A DNA stretch of 23,729 bases, taken from NCBI GenBank assembly GCA_014728565.1, contig WJLK01000068.1, positions 1-23,729 of the forward strand, given 5' to 3'. The stretch is from Candidatus Pacearchaeota archaeon (lineage in GTDB: Archaea > Nanobdellota > Nanobdellia > Pacearchaeales > GW2011-AR1). Numbering within the stretch: the stretch's first letter is position 1; every line of letters starts with the position of its first letter. Shown here in pieces: positions 8,003 to 15,316 of the stretch. The notes beneath the pieces were generated by a model, which saw only the letters and a list, made by a program, of their open reading frames with translations, was not told the origin of the DNA and searched no databases. A program made the position numbers and the translations under genes.

Positions 8003-8647
8003 CTATAAATTATTATTATTTTCAATCAAATCCCTATACATTTCAAGATACCCTTTGCTTAATAACTCAGTTTTTCCAGACACTATTTTTATTTCAGTAT
8101 CTCCTGAATTAACTGAATTCTTCATATAATCCTCAATACTCTCAGAAAGAAGAGCATTAACTGCCTCTTCTTTGCTTATTATAATCTCTATATCCATATT
8201 ATCGCTTCCCTGTTTTTTTGTCTCAGGAACTCCTTTTATTATTTCACTGCTCCATACTTCACCATCAATTGAAAATTCAATTACAGGGTTTCCAAAACCA
8301 ATTTTTGATTTATGAAGTTTATCAGCTCCAAGAGATAACAGTATATAATCAATATATTTTTTATCAAACTCCAGAAGAGCTTCTCCAAAAATATCCTCCT
8401 TAAAAACCTCTCCTTTTTCATTTCTCTTTCTAATAGCAATTTCATTAAGAGGATTTTCAACCACTATTTTGTTATCACTTCCATTATCTGAAGCAATAAA
8501 ATTTCCTGTTATTGTAGGGTTAATTAAATAACCTATTAAAAATATAACTAAAAATGCAACAAATATTAATAAAGATATTATAATAATCTTACTAAATTTC
8601 TTAAGATTCCTATATTTTTTTCTAATAAGCACTTTTTCACTGACCAT
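8003..8647 (-). CDS. N-terminally anchored exported protein with ITG motif, unknown function
   Basis: The 214-aa protein has a basic N-terminus (VLIRKKYRNLKKFSK), a membrane helix at about residues 20-45, and then 'NPTITGNFIASDNGSDN'. The 'ITGN' just outside the helix is the same sort of motif seen in the surface proteins at 20375-23564. The remaining ~150 residues are probably extracytoplasmic, mixed alpha/beta and charged, with no Cys. I recognise no catalytic domain. The gene is divergent from serS and shares its 155-base intergenic region, where an AT-rich palindromic element (ATATTTAAATATTA, ~8667-8680) could hold TATA boxes for both directions. Topology is inferred from the charge distribution. 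Confidence 0.65.
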   Translation of the reverse strand: MVSEKVLIRKKYRNLKKFSKIIIISLLIFVAFLVIFLIGYLINPTITGNFIASDNGSDNKIVVENPLNEIAIRKRNEKGEVFKEDIFGEALLEFDKKYIDYILLSLGADKLHKSKIGFGNPVIEFSIDGEVWSSEIIKGVPETKKQGSDNMDIEIIISKEEAVNALLSESIEDYMKNSVNSGDTEIKIVSGKTELLSKGYLEMYRDLIENNNNL

Positions 8648-8749
8648 TTTTCTAAAAAAACTAAAGAAAATATTTAAATATTATCCATGAATCCTTATAT
8701 CATAGTGCATCTAAGCTTAAAAAATCTCCCAAATAAAGATTTTCTGAGC

Positions 8750-8785
8750 CCTAGAAAACTTGGAAGTTTTCTGAGGAAACCTAGG
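8750..8785 (+). promoter_or_regulatory. Candidate structured 5' leader of serS
   Basis: Two stem-loops and one longer pairing compete here. AGAAAAC/GTTTTCT (8753-8759 with 8766-8772) closes a 6-base loop. CTGAGG/CCTAGG (8771-8776 with 8780-8785) closes an AAA loop with one G-A mismatch. CCTAG (8750-8754) can instead pair with CTAGG (8781-8785). If transcription starts ~25 bases after the AT element near 8667-8680, serS has a leader of about 100 nt, unusual beside the near-leaderless genes here. No known riboswitch or T-box consensus is visible. Confidence 0.3.
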
Positions 8786-8802
8786 TGTCTTGAATTAAAA
8801 AA

Positions 8803-10095
8803 ATGATAGACATAAAACTTATAAGAGAAAATCCAGAAATTGTAAAGGAAAACATAAAGAAAAAATTCCAAAATCAAAAATTAGCTCTAGTTGATAAAAT
8901 AAAACAATTAGATGAGCAGTGGAGAAAAGAGAAATACAAAGCAGACCAGTTAAGAAGAATAAGAAACGAGCTATCTCAAAAAATCAATAAAGCTAAAAAA
9001 GACAAAGACGAAAAACTAGCAAAAAAATTAATAAAAACAGCACAGGAAATTCCAGAAAAAATAAAAAAAATAGAGGAAAAAAACAAGAGAACAGAAAATG
9101 AAATATGGTCCTTGCAAATTCAGATTCCTAATATTATTCATAAATCAGTTCCAATTGGAAAAGATGATAATGAAAATAAAGAAATTGAAAAAATAGGTAA
9201 AATCCCTAAATTTGATTTTAAACCAAAAAATCATATAGAAATTGGAGAAAATCTAAAAATCTTAGATTTTGATACCTCAGCAGAAACTTCAGGAAAAGGT
9301 TTTTACTATCTGAAAAACCAGCTAGCTATAATTAATCAAGCCTTAATAAGATTTGGAATTGAAAAAATGACTTCTAAAGGTTTTGTTTATATTGAAACTC
9401 CTTATATGCTAAGAAAAAAAGTAATTGATAATGTAACTGACTTATTTGACCAGCAAAACCAGATATATAAAATAGAGGGAGAGGATTTATATCTAATAGG
9501 TACTTCTGAACACTCTCTAATAGGAAGATTCATTGATACTGTAATTCCTGAATCAGAACTGCCAATTATGAATACATCTTATTCAATGTGTTTTAGAAAA
9601 GAGATAGGTGCTCATGGAATTGAGGAAAAAGGATTATATAGAACTCATCAGTTCAATAAAATAGAGATGATTGTTATCTGCAAACCTGAAGAATCTATGA
9701 ATTTCTTTGAAAAAATGAAAAATATCACTGTAGAAATTTTCAAAGACCTTAAAATACCAGTCAGAGTCTTGGAAATGTGCTCAGGTGATTTAGGAGAATT
9801 AAAACATAAGCAAATTGATGTTGAAGCATGGTCTCCTGTTACAAAAAAATATTATGAAGTAGGTTCATGCTCTAACTTAACTGAAGCTCAAGCAAGAAAA
9901 TTAAAAATCAGGACCTCTAAACCTAATGGAGAAAAATACACACCTCACACCCTTAATAACACAGCAATAGCTACCTCACGCGCCCTGGTTGCAATTCTTG
10001 AAAACTTCCAGCAAAAAGATGGTTCTGTAAAAATTCCCAAAGCACTCTGGAGATACACTGGTTTTAAAGAGATAAAGCCTGAAAAACATAAATAA
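8803..10095 (+). CDS. serS: Seryl-tRNA synthetase (bacterial/standard type)
   Basis: The 430-aa class II synthetase charges tRNA-Ser (and tRNA-Sec where present) with serine. The N-terminal ~115 residues form the long antiparallel coiled-coil arm that grips the tRNA variable arm, very rich in Lys/Glu ('DKIKQLDEQWRKEKYKADQ'). Motif 2 lies near residues 263-285 ('CFRKEIGAHGIEEKGLYRTH'). Motif 3 is near 391-415, with the signature Arg in 'TSRALVAILENFQQKDGSVK' followed by 'IPKALWRYTGF'. The length and these motifs match the common SerS, not the rare methanogen type. The ATG at 8803 follows a poly-A stretch without a Shine-Dalgarno site, and starts MIDIKLIRENPEIVKEN as usual for the family. A possible structured leader precedes it. 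Confidence 0.96.
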   Translation: MIDIKLIRENPEIVKENIKKKFQNQKLALVDKIKQLDEQWRKEKYKADQLRRIRNELSQKINKAKKDKDEKLAKKLIKTAQEIPEKIKKIEEKNKRTENEIWSLQIQIPNIIHKSVPIGKDDNENKEIEKIGKIPKFDFKPKNHIEIGENLKILDFDTSAETSGKGFYYLKNQLAIINQALIRFGIEKMTSKGFVYIETPYMLRKKVIDNVTDLFDQQNQIYKIEGEDLYLIGTSEHSLIGRFIDTVIPESELPIMNTSYSMCFRKEIGAHGIEEKGLYRTHQFNKIEMIVICKPEESMNFFEKMKNITVEIFKDLKIPVRVLEMCSGDLGELKHKQIDVEAWSPVTKKYYEVGSCSNLTEAQARKLKIRTSKPNGEKYTPHTLNNTAIATSRALVAILENFQQKDGSVKIPKALWRYTGFKEIKPEKHK

Positions 10096-10097
10096 AA

Positions 10098-11027
10098 CTA
10101 CCTCCAATAAAAACCAGAACTAATTTTCACTTTTTCAAGTAAAGCAAGATATTTTTCACGATACTTTTCAATCCTTTTATTAGCAGGCATTACAGCACAT
10201 GCCTTTGCTTTAATAGGAAAACCTTCACAATACCTTCCAGACCATCGAGAACAATAATAAATTGGCCTTCCCATCCAGTTCATTACTGGAAAATCCTTCC
10301 AGTCATCAACTCTATCTGCAACAGAATCTGGAAATCCAAAACAGCTATAAAATCTTCTCACTCTTCTCTCTTTTTCATCATCACGCATATCCTCTGTATC
10401 TGTCTGAAATCCAAGACCGAAATATAATTCAGCATTTATCAAACGAGCAACATCACTGCAAGAAAGACAAACATGAGTTTGACATTTATGACCAGGTTTT
10501 GCAACTCTTTTTCTATATTCTTCAGCCACAACAAAATCAACATCATCTGTTCTTACAACACCTCTAACATGCCTTAAATAATTAAACAAAGGTTTATCAT
10601 ACTGCATAATTCCATTTTTTAATAATTCAGGTCCTATTAACAAAGGGTCATCTACACCAGATGCCTGAACAACAGCAGAAATCTCTTCAGGAACCTGATA
10701 ACATCCTGCAACTAAAGATTTTAAAAACCTTTTAGAAACCTCCTGGAATGCAATAGGCATATTAACTAAAACTAGTGGAGCACGAATACAATCATTTTCA
10801 AAATAGCATCTAAAAAGATTGTGTACTTTTCCATTTTTCTGACCTCTAACTTCTCTTACAAAGAATTTTTCATTTAATCTATTGCTCTCAAAACCTCTAT
10901 AATAAAAATATTCTTCTAAAGAATTTCCAAATCTGGGAAGAGATAATGCATCTGAAAAACTGTTAATAAATCCATCACTATCAGGGCTCATTAAATCCTT
11001 ATCAGTTAAAATATGAACAAAACCCAT
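10098..11027 (-). CDS. Unrecognised 309-aa protein with CxxHxCxxC motif
   Basis: I do not recognise this protein. It has no signal peptide or membrane helix. A compact cluster 'KCQTHVCLSC' (about residues 182-191, Cys-x3-His-x-Cys-x2-Cys) could bind zinc. The C-terminal third is unusually rich in Cys, Trp, Tyr and Arg ('NWMGRPIYYCSRWSGRYC'), and the protein ends GFYWR. The sequence is also rich in Asp and Val compared with the Lys/Ile/Asn-rich housekeeping neighbours. This amino-acid style resembles the genes of the reverse transcriptase operon at 12864-16771. It lies alone on the minus strand between serS (2 bases away, tail to tail) and a plus-strand small gene. The ATG at 11027 has no Shine-Dalgarno site. 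A mobile or accessory origin is inference. Confidence 0.65.
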   Translation of the reverse strand: MGFVHILTDKDLMSPDSDGFINSFSDALSLPRFGNSLEEYFYYRGFESNRLNEKFFVREVRGQKNGKVHNLFRCYFENDCIRAPLVLVNMPIAFQEVSKRFLKSLVAGCYQVPEEISAVVQASGVDDPLLIGPELLKNGIMQYDKPLFNYLRHVRGVVRTDDVDFVVAEEYRKRVAKPGHKCQTHVCLSCSDVARLINAELYFGLGFQTDTEDMRDDEKERRVRRFYSCFGFPDSVADRVDDWKDFPVMNWMGRPIYYCSRWSGRYCEGFPIKAKACAVMPANKRIEKYREKYLALLEKVKISSGFYWR

Positions 11028-11141
11028 AAAAATTAAAAATAGTTTAATTTTAAAATATTATTGTCTTTGAAGAACAATTAACAAAAACATTTATAAACAA
11101 AGACTTTCTTCTCAATTAACAAACTTCTGAGGTTATTTAAA

Positions 11142-11474
11142 ATGTCAAGACTACCTAGATTCAACAGAGACCTAACTCTTGAAGAGGCAATGGGACAGTT
11201 CTATTTTGCAAGAGACCATTTAATCAGAACTTCAGATAAGGCAGCTTTTAATGACCTAGTTTCTGCTAATTCAAGATGGATTGCTGTTATTGAGAGAATT
11301 GATGAAGAGTATGGTGGAGTTCCAAGAGAGTACCTTGCTATCTATGAACAAGCTGCATTAGATGGAATGAGACTATTAGAAGCAATGCATAAAAAAGATG
11401 GAAAAGATCTATCAAATTATATGGCTAGAATGAGGTTAAGCCGAGGTTATTTAAAAAAAATCAAAACTTTTTAA
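11142..11474 (+). CDS. Small helical protein of unknown function
   Basis: The 110-aa protein is probably all helical: 'LTLEEAMGQFYFARDHLIR', 'AAFNDLVSANSRWIAVIER', 'EYLAIYEQAALDGMRLLEAM' and a basic C-terminal helix 'MARMRLSRGYLKKIKTF'. The pattern suggests a small helical bundle, and the basic end could contact nucleic acid (inference). There is no Cys and no membrane segment. The ATG at 11142 follows 'ttatttaaa' with no Shine-Dalgarno site. The gene sits 88 bases before uppS on the same strand. No family recognised. Confidence 0.6.
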   Translation: MSRLPRFNRDLTLEEAMGQFYFARDHLIRTSDKAAFNDLVSANSRWIAVIERIDEEYGGVPREYLAIYEQAALDGMRLLEAMHKKDGKDLSNYMARMRLSRGYLKKIKTF

Positions 11475-11493
11475 ATTTAAGAGAAGGTTGCGT

Positions 11494-11507
11494 CTAGGAA
11501 ACCGTAG
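11494..11507 (+). promoter_or_regulatory. Hairpin element upstream of uppS, similar to one before serS
   Basis: CTAGG (11494-11498) and CC(G)TAG (11502-11507) pair around an AAA loop. Immediately after, TGTCC and GGACA form a tight inverted repeat (about 11509-11519). The sequence AGGAAACC-TAG-TGTC recurs, with one insertion and one substitution, just upstream of serS (8774-8789). The role is unknown; it could be part of the uppS leader or of the 3' end of the preceding transcript. Confidence 0.25.
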
Positions 11508-11561
11508 TTGTCCTGGACAGGCAAATTTTAAAAACCTATAATAATTCAAATAAATACTAAA

Positions 11562-12251
11562 ATGACTAATGAAAATCCTCAACACATAGCTATAATACTT
11601 GATGGCAATAGAAGATTTGCAAAAAGACTCGTGCTAGAGCCATGGAAAGGCCATGAATATGGCAGAGATAAAGTCAGAAAAATGTTAAATTATGCAAAAG
11701 AACTTGGAATAAAAGAACTAACTTTTTATGCACTCTCCTGTGAAAACATAAAAAGCAGGCCAAAAAACGAACTTGAATTTTTATACAAATTATTTAGAGA
11801 GACATTCAAAGAAATTGGCAAAGAAGAACTTGTTAAAAATCAGATAAAAATAAGATTCATTGGAAATCTTAATCTACTTCCAGAAGATTTAAAACAACAG
11901 TGTATAAAACTTGAGGAACAGACAAAAAATTATAAAGGCTATACTGTAAATCTAGCAATTGCTTATGGAGGAAAACAAGAGATAACAGAAGCTGTAAGAA
12001 AAATTTTAAGAAACAAAATATCTTCAGAACAGATAACAGAGGAGATAATAGAAAATAATCTATATATGAAAGACCAACCTGACCTCATAATAAGAACAGG
12101 TGGAGAAAAACGTACCAGCAACTTTCTTTCATGGCAATCAGCTTATTCTGAATGGTTTTTCCTAGATAAGTTCTGGCCTGAATTTGAAAAAGAGGACTTG
12201 ATTAATTGCATTGAAGAATTTAAACAAAGAAAAAGAAGATTCGGAGCTTAA
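11562..12251 (+). CDS. uppS: Cis-prenyltransferase (polyprenyl diphosphate synthase)
   Basis: The 229-aa enzyme extends an allylic diphosphate with isopentenyl units in cis, giving the long lipid carrier for surface glycans (dolichyl-type in archaea). All family signatures are visible. The catalytic 'IILDGNRRFAKR' has Asp14. 'WKGHEYGRDKV' (~28-38), 'LTFYALSCENIKSRP' (~53-67), 'VNLAIAYGGKQEI' (~129-141) and 'PDLIIRTGGEKRTSNFL' (~173-189, with Arg178) follow. The last signature is 'WQSAYSEWFF' with the metal/IPP-binding Glu197. The length is close to the usual 230-260. The metallophosphoesterase gene starts 2 bases after its stop, so the two are one transcript. N-glycosylation of the many exported proteins nearby would need such a carrier (inference). 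Confidence 0.94.
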   Translation: MTNENPQHIAIILDGNRRFAKRLVLEPWKGHEYGRDKVRKMLNYAKELGIKELTFYALSCENIKSRPKNELEFLYKLFRETFKEIGKEELVKNQIKIRFIGNLNLLPEDLKQQCIKLEEQTKNYKGYTVNLAIAYGGKQEITEAVRKILRNKISSEQITEEIIENNLYMKDQPDLIIRTGGEKRTSNFLSWQSAYSEWFFLDKFWPEFEKEDLINCIEEFKQRKRRFGA

Positions 12252-12253
12252 TA

Positions 12254-12862
12254 ATGAAAAAATCTAAAAAACTAAGAATCCTTGCAGCAGGAGATTTTCA
12301 TGGAGACTCAGATACTGCTAAAAAACTAGCAGAAAAAGCAGAAAAAGAAAAAGTAGACCTTGTGATACTAACAGGAGATATAACAGGTCCAATAGAAACT
12401 AACAATCTCCTAAAACCTTTTGTTGAAAAAAAGAAAAAAGTCCTGTTTGTTCCGGGAAACTGGGATACTTCTGAAACCTCCAGGTTTTTATCAGAACTTT
12501 ACGGAGTAAAAGATATAGGAGAACACTATGTAGTCTATGATAATATAGGTGTTTTTGGAATAGGAAGTCCTGACTGGGAACTTGAATTAAACGAGAAAAA
12601 AACATTTAAAAAATTGAAAAAAGAGTTTGAAAAAATAAAAAACCTGGAAAAGAAAATTCTAGTCAGTCATATTCATGCAGAAGACACAAGATCAGAGTTC
12701 TCTGGATTTAAAGGAAGCAGTGCTCTAAAAAGAGCAATTGAGGAATTCAAACCTGATTTATTTTTTTCAGGTCATATTCATGAGGCAGAGGGCATGTATG
12801 AGAAAAAAGGAAAAACAAGAATCTTTAATGTAGGTAAAAAAGGAAAAATTATTGAGATTTAA
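12254..12862 (+). CDS. Calcineurin-like metallophosphoesterase
   Basis: The 202-aa protein carries the five metal-binding blocks of the family: 'GDFHGD' (Asp14, His16), 'LTGDITG' (Asp42), 'VPGNWDT' (Asn69), 'VSHIHAED' (His139) and 'SGHIHEAEG' (His174, His176). Two metal ions activate water to hydrolyse a phosphoester. Its small size resembles YfcE/MJ0936-type phosphodiesterases, but the physiological substrate is not readable. It begins 2 bases after the uppS stop without a Shine-Dalgarno site and is probably cotranscribed. A link to polyprenyl phosphate recycling is tempting but unsupported. Its stop is one base from the converging stop of the reverse transcriptase gene. Confidence 0.92.
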   Translation: MKKSKKLRILAAGDFHGDSDTAKKLAEKAEKEKVDLVILTGDITGPIETNNLLKPFVEKKKKVLFVPGNWDTSETSRFLSELYGVKDIGEHYVVYDNIGVFGIGSPDWELELNEKKTFKKLKKEFEKIKNLEKKILVSHIHAEDTRSEFSGFKGSSALKRAIEEFKPDLFFSGHIHEAEGMYEKKGKTRIFNVGKKGKIIEI

Positions 12863-12863
12863 A

Positions 12864-13787
12864 CTATTCCCATCCCTCATATCCCCTATCACCAAACCAC
12901 TCATCATAATCAAGAGGTTTGACTTTATGTGCATCCCTCTCAGTTCTGCTGTTTTTACAAACCCTTCCAAGATAAATAACATGACCTAGTAAGTAAATAG
13001 GTTCATCTGCTTTCTGGAAGAATATCTTATTAGGAGCAACAGGAAAATATCTTTCTGTAAGTTCAACAGCCCCTAAAAGCTCCTCAATACAGACCTTACC
13101 TTGAGAACTAATAGTTATATCATCCAGCCACCTTGTGTAATTAAATCCTTTCCTACTACAGCCCTCATAAAGTTCATCATCTAATTCAAGAAGCCCCCTG
13201 TTAAATAAAAGAGGAGAGTGTGAAGCACCTGTAGGAAGAACTCTTCTTCCATCAACAAGAGAACTTGATATCATAGACAAAAAACCAGCTACAGCTATTT
13301 TTTCATCTTCCTCTAAACCTTCTAAATCAAGACTATAATAAAAATCAAAAACCTCTGCAATTGTAAAATTATTAAAAGCACTTTTTAAGTCAAAAGATAA
13401 AACAGAATAACAAGGCAGATGATCCTCTAAACTCCTTCTTGGACTCCATCCAGGTTCAGCACCATGACAGCACTCATGAACTTTTGTTCTCTTAATTAAA
13501 GGAATCAGATAATCATCAATAAATACCTTAAGAGGCTCACATGGAACAGATAACTCTCTCCTCTTTCTGTTATCACTAAAAGACCATCTATTGTATAAAG
13601 AACCATCATGAACTCTAAGAGCCTCTAAACTACTCAAAGCTCTCTGTTCAGGAGATTCAAATAAATCTAACTGCCTGTCTAAACCAGCTAAAAAATCCAC
13701 TAAAACATTCCTAACATCATCAAGAACCCTAAAACCAGGACCAAATCTCCTGCAATATTCATTTAATCTGTCAACTTTTGGATTCAT
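12864..13787 (-). CDS. Reverse transcriptase, compact (retron/Abi-like RT fold)
   Basis: The 307-aa protein is almost only an RT fingers-palm domain. Block 1-2 is visible at residues 65-123 ('YNRWSFSDNRKRRELSVP', then 'CHGAEPGWSPRRSLEDH'). Motif A is 'SVLSFDLKSAFNNF' with catalytic Asp133. Motif B is 'LPTGASHSPLLFNRGLLELD' (~184-203). Motif C is 'YTRWLDDITIS' with catalytic Asp222-Asp223. A motif D/E-like segment follows ('APNKIFFQ', 'YLLGHVIYLG'). There is no maturase/X domain and no HNH nuclease, so it is not a typical group II intron protein. Motif B has SP, not the SQ typical of diversity-generating RTs. The layout is nearest retron or abortive-infection-type RTs, but the usual retron 'VTG' signature is not seen. 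It is the last gene of a four-gene operon and starts 2 bases after the IucA/IucC-like frame. No space remains downstream for a template RNA. Confidence 0.88.
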   Translation of the reverse strand: MNPKVDRLNEYCRRFGPGFRVLDDVRNVLVDFLAGLDRQLDLFESPEQRALSSLEALRVHDGSLYNRWSFSDNRKRRELSVPCEPLKVFIDDYLIPLIKRTKVHECCHGAEPGWSPRRSLEDHLPCYSVLSFDLKSAFNNFTIAEVFDFYYSLDLEGLEEDEKIAVAGFLSMISSSLVDGRRVLPTGASHSPLLFNRGLLELDDELYEGCSRKGFNYTRWLDDITISSQGKVCIEELLGAVELTERYFPVAPNKIFFQKADEPIYLLGHVIYLGRVCKNSRTERDAHKVKPLDYDEWFGDRGYEGWE

Positions 13788-13789
13788 TT

Positions 13790-14947
13790 TTATTTTCTAA
13801 AAAAAGGGGTTTTTGAAAATACCTGGATTTTAGGAGGCCTGTTAACAAAAACTTCATCTGCAAATCCATAACACCTGTTTGTGAATATATCAAAAGTAAA
13901 ATTATCATTAAAAACTTTTTGTGCATAATTATTAAAATAACTGAAATCAAGATCATATTTTTTACAGCATATTTTAATCATAGGATAGAGAAAATGATGA
14001 CAGATAAAATAATCATAAATTAAGCTATACTCCTGTTCTCTTGAAAAATAACAATTTCTATCAATAATCTTTTTCTTAAAGATATCTGGAAGATTCAATC
14101 TATCCCTTATAAACTGGTCGACTCTTACAGAACAAAAATCCCTGACTACCACCCTCCTAGGAATAAAATCACTATCCACCTCTAAAAGTGTATTCTGAGC
14201 ATGCATTTCTAAAAGCAAGCCTTTTTTATTAATACCCGAACACCAAAATTCAATTATTTTTTGTAAAAACCATTTTAATAACTCTTTTATGCTAATTCCT
14301 GTTTTTTCAGAAATCTGCTCAATAATCAATTTATCTTGAGGATTTTTATAATCAAAAGAATAAATAGAGAAAAAAGGAATTAAAAATCTATTTTTTTGTT
14401 TAGGAGAAGCATCAAACTCCCTAAAAATACACCCTACATCCCCATAAATTAATCCAACAGGCTCATGAAGACAAGCAAAATTATTCTGTTTTAAACATAA
14501 ATCTCTGATTTCAGAACTTGCTTTTAAACTATGGCAAACTGAGTTTTTATTAATTTATCTTGTGAATCTAGATATCCTTTTAGGAAGACTTGTTTTAATA
14601 AAAACAGGAGAGCCCTGAAAATCCTTTAATAAAACAGTCCGTGTTGAAGATGTTGGAGATACTAAAAAACTTCCTGAACTCCTAAAACCATAACCAGAAT
14701 CAGGGTGAATAAAAAATAATTTTTCCCTAGAAACTTTCTGAGTTATCCCTGACTTTAAATCAGATATTATATCAGAATTATAATAATTCATAACAATTAT
14801 TTTAAATTCCTTATCTCCTTTTATAGGATGGTATTTATCAGAAACTTCGCTAGTATTGCAAAACCTACTATAATTCCTCTGATTGACATATCTCTCTAGG
14901 TGAAGAAAAGAATCCACTGGATTTAATTTTAATTCTTCTATTTTCAT
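13790..14947 (-). pseudogene. Short IucA/IucC-family (siderophore-synthetase-like) gene with one in-frame TAA
   Basis: One reading frame runs from the ATG at 14947 to the stop at 13790, broken only by a TAA at 14555-14557 (130 codons before, 254 after). The first part has 'LFFIHPDSGYGF' and 'SPTSSTRTVLLKDF', then 'PVFIKTSLPKRISRFTR'. These match the HPxQ-like, 'P-T-S-S-x-R-T' and 'K-x-S/L...R' blocks of NRPS-independent siderophore synthetases. The second part has 'LEMHAQNTLLEVDSD' and 'RRVVVRDFCSVRVD', matching the family's 'E-x-H-x-Q-N' and 'R-D-F' motifs. These enzymes use ATP to join a carboxylate to an amine. At ~385 residues it is much shorter than the usual ~580, and the N-terminal part is compressed. 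An AGAGGA Shine-Dalgarno site precedes the ATG. The TAA falls inside the conserved core, so the copy is either dead, misread, or made as two chains; a TTG at 14329 could start the second. Confidence 0.7.
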
Positions 14948-14949
14948 TT

Positions 14950-15315
14950 TTATCCTCTGGGAGGAGCAGCTAAAAGTTCACTAGTTATTATTCTAAAAAT
15001 ACATCCCTCTAGTCTTACTTTATGAACATAGCGAACATAAGAACCATCATCTGCTGGAACATTGCACTCTAATTCACCATACTTCCTGACAAGAAACCAG
15101 TCATCATAACTAACAGGCATTCCTTTTTCTCCATATCCTCCTTTTCTTGCTCTTCTAATAAGTTCTCTTACATATTCCCACTCACACTCTCTTTCATACT
15201 GTCTTATCTCTTCCTCCCTAGATTCTTCAAACCTCACACAAAAATCTCTCATAATATCTCTAAAACTATGCATAAAATCATCTTCATGCTCTTTTCCTGA
15301 TTCATCTATAAACAT
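14950..15315 (-). CDS. Unknown 121-aa protein of the reverse transcriptase operon
   Basis: I do not recognise this protein. The first 65 residues are acidic and helical, with many Glu/Arg ('FEESREEEIRQYERECEWEY'), then a Gly/Arg turn ('RRARKGGYGEKG'). The second half looks beta-rich ('YVRYVHKVRLEGCIFRIIT'). The segment 'MPVSYDDWFLVRKYGELE' (~84-101) resembles the C-terminus of the RT in the same operon ('KPLDYDEWFGDRGYEGWE'). The ATG at 15315 is 1 base after the stop of the sigma-like gene and has an AGGAGA Shine-Dalgarno site. The next gene begins 2 bases after its stop. This packing indicates translational coupling and a joint function with its neighbours. Confidence 0.65.
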   Translation of the reverse strand: MFIDESGKEHEDDFMHSFRDIMRDFCVRFEESREEEIRQYERECEWEYVRELIRRARKGGYGEKGMPVSYDDWFLVRKYGELECNVPADDGSYVRYVHKVRLEGCIFRIITSELLAAPPRG

Positions 15316-15316
15316 T

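Noticed and set aside
8750..8785. T-box riboswitch for serS
   Set aside because: The TGGNACC-type antiterminator consensus and a terminator are absent, and T-boxes are known from bacteria, not archaea.
12864..13787. Group II intron maturase
   Set aside because: The protein ends soon after the palm motifs, with no maturase or nuclease domain. The flanks are coding sequence with no room for intron RNA domains.
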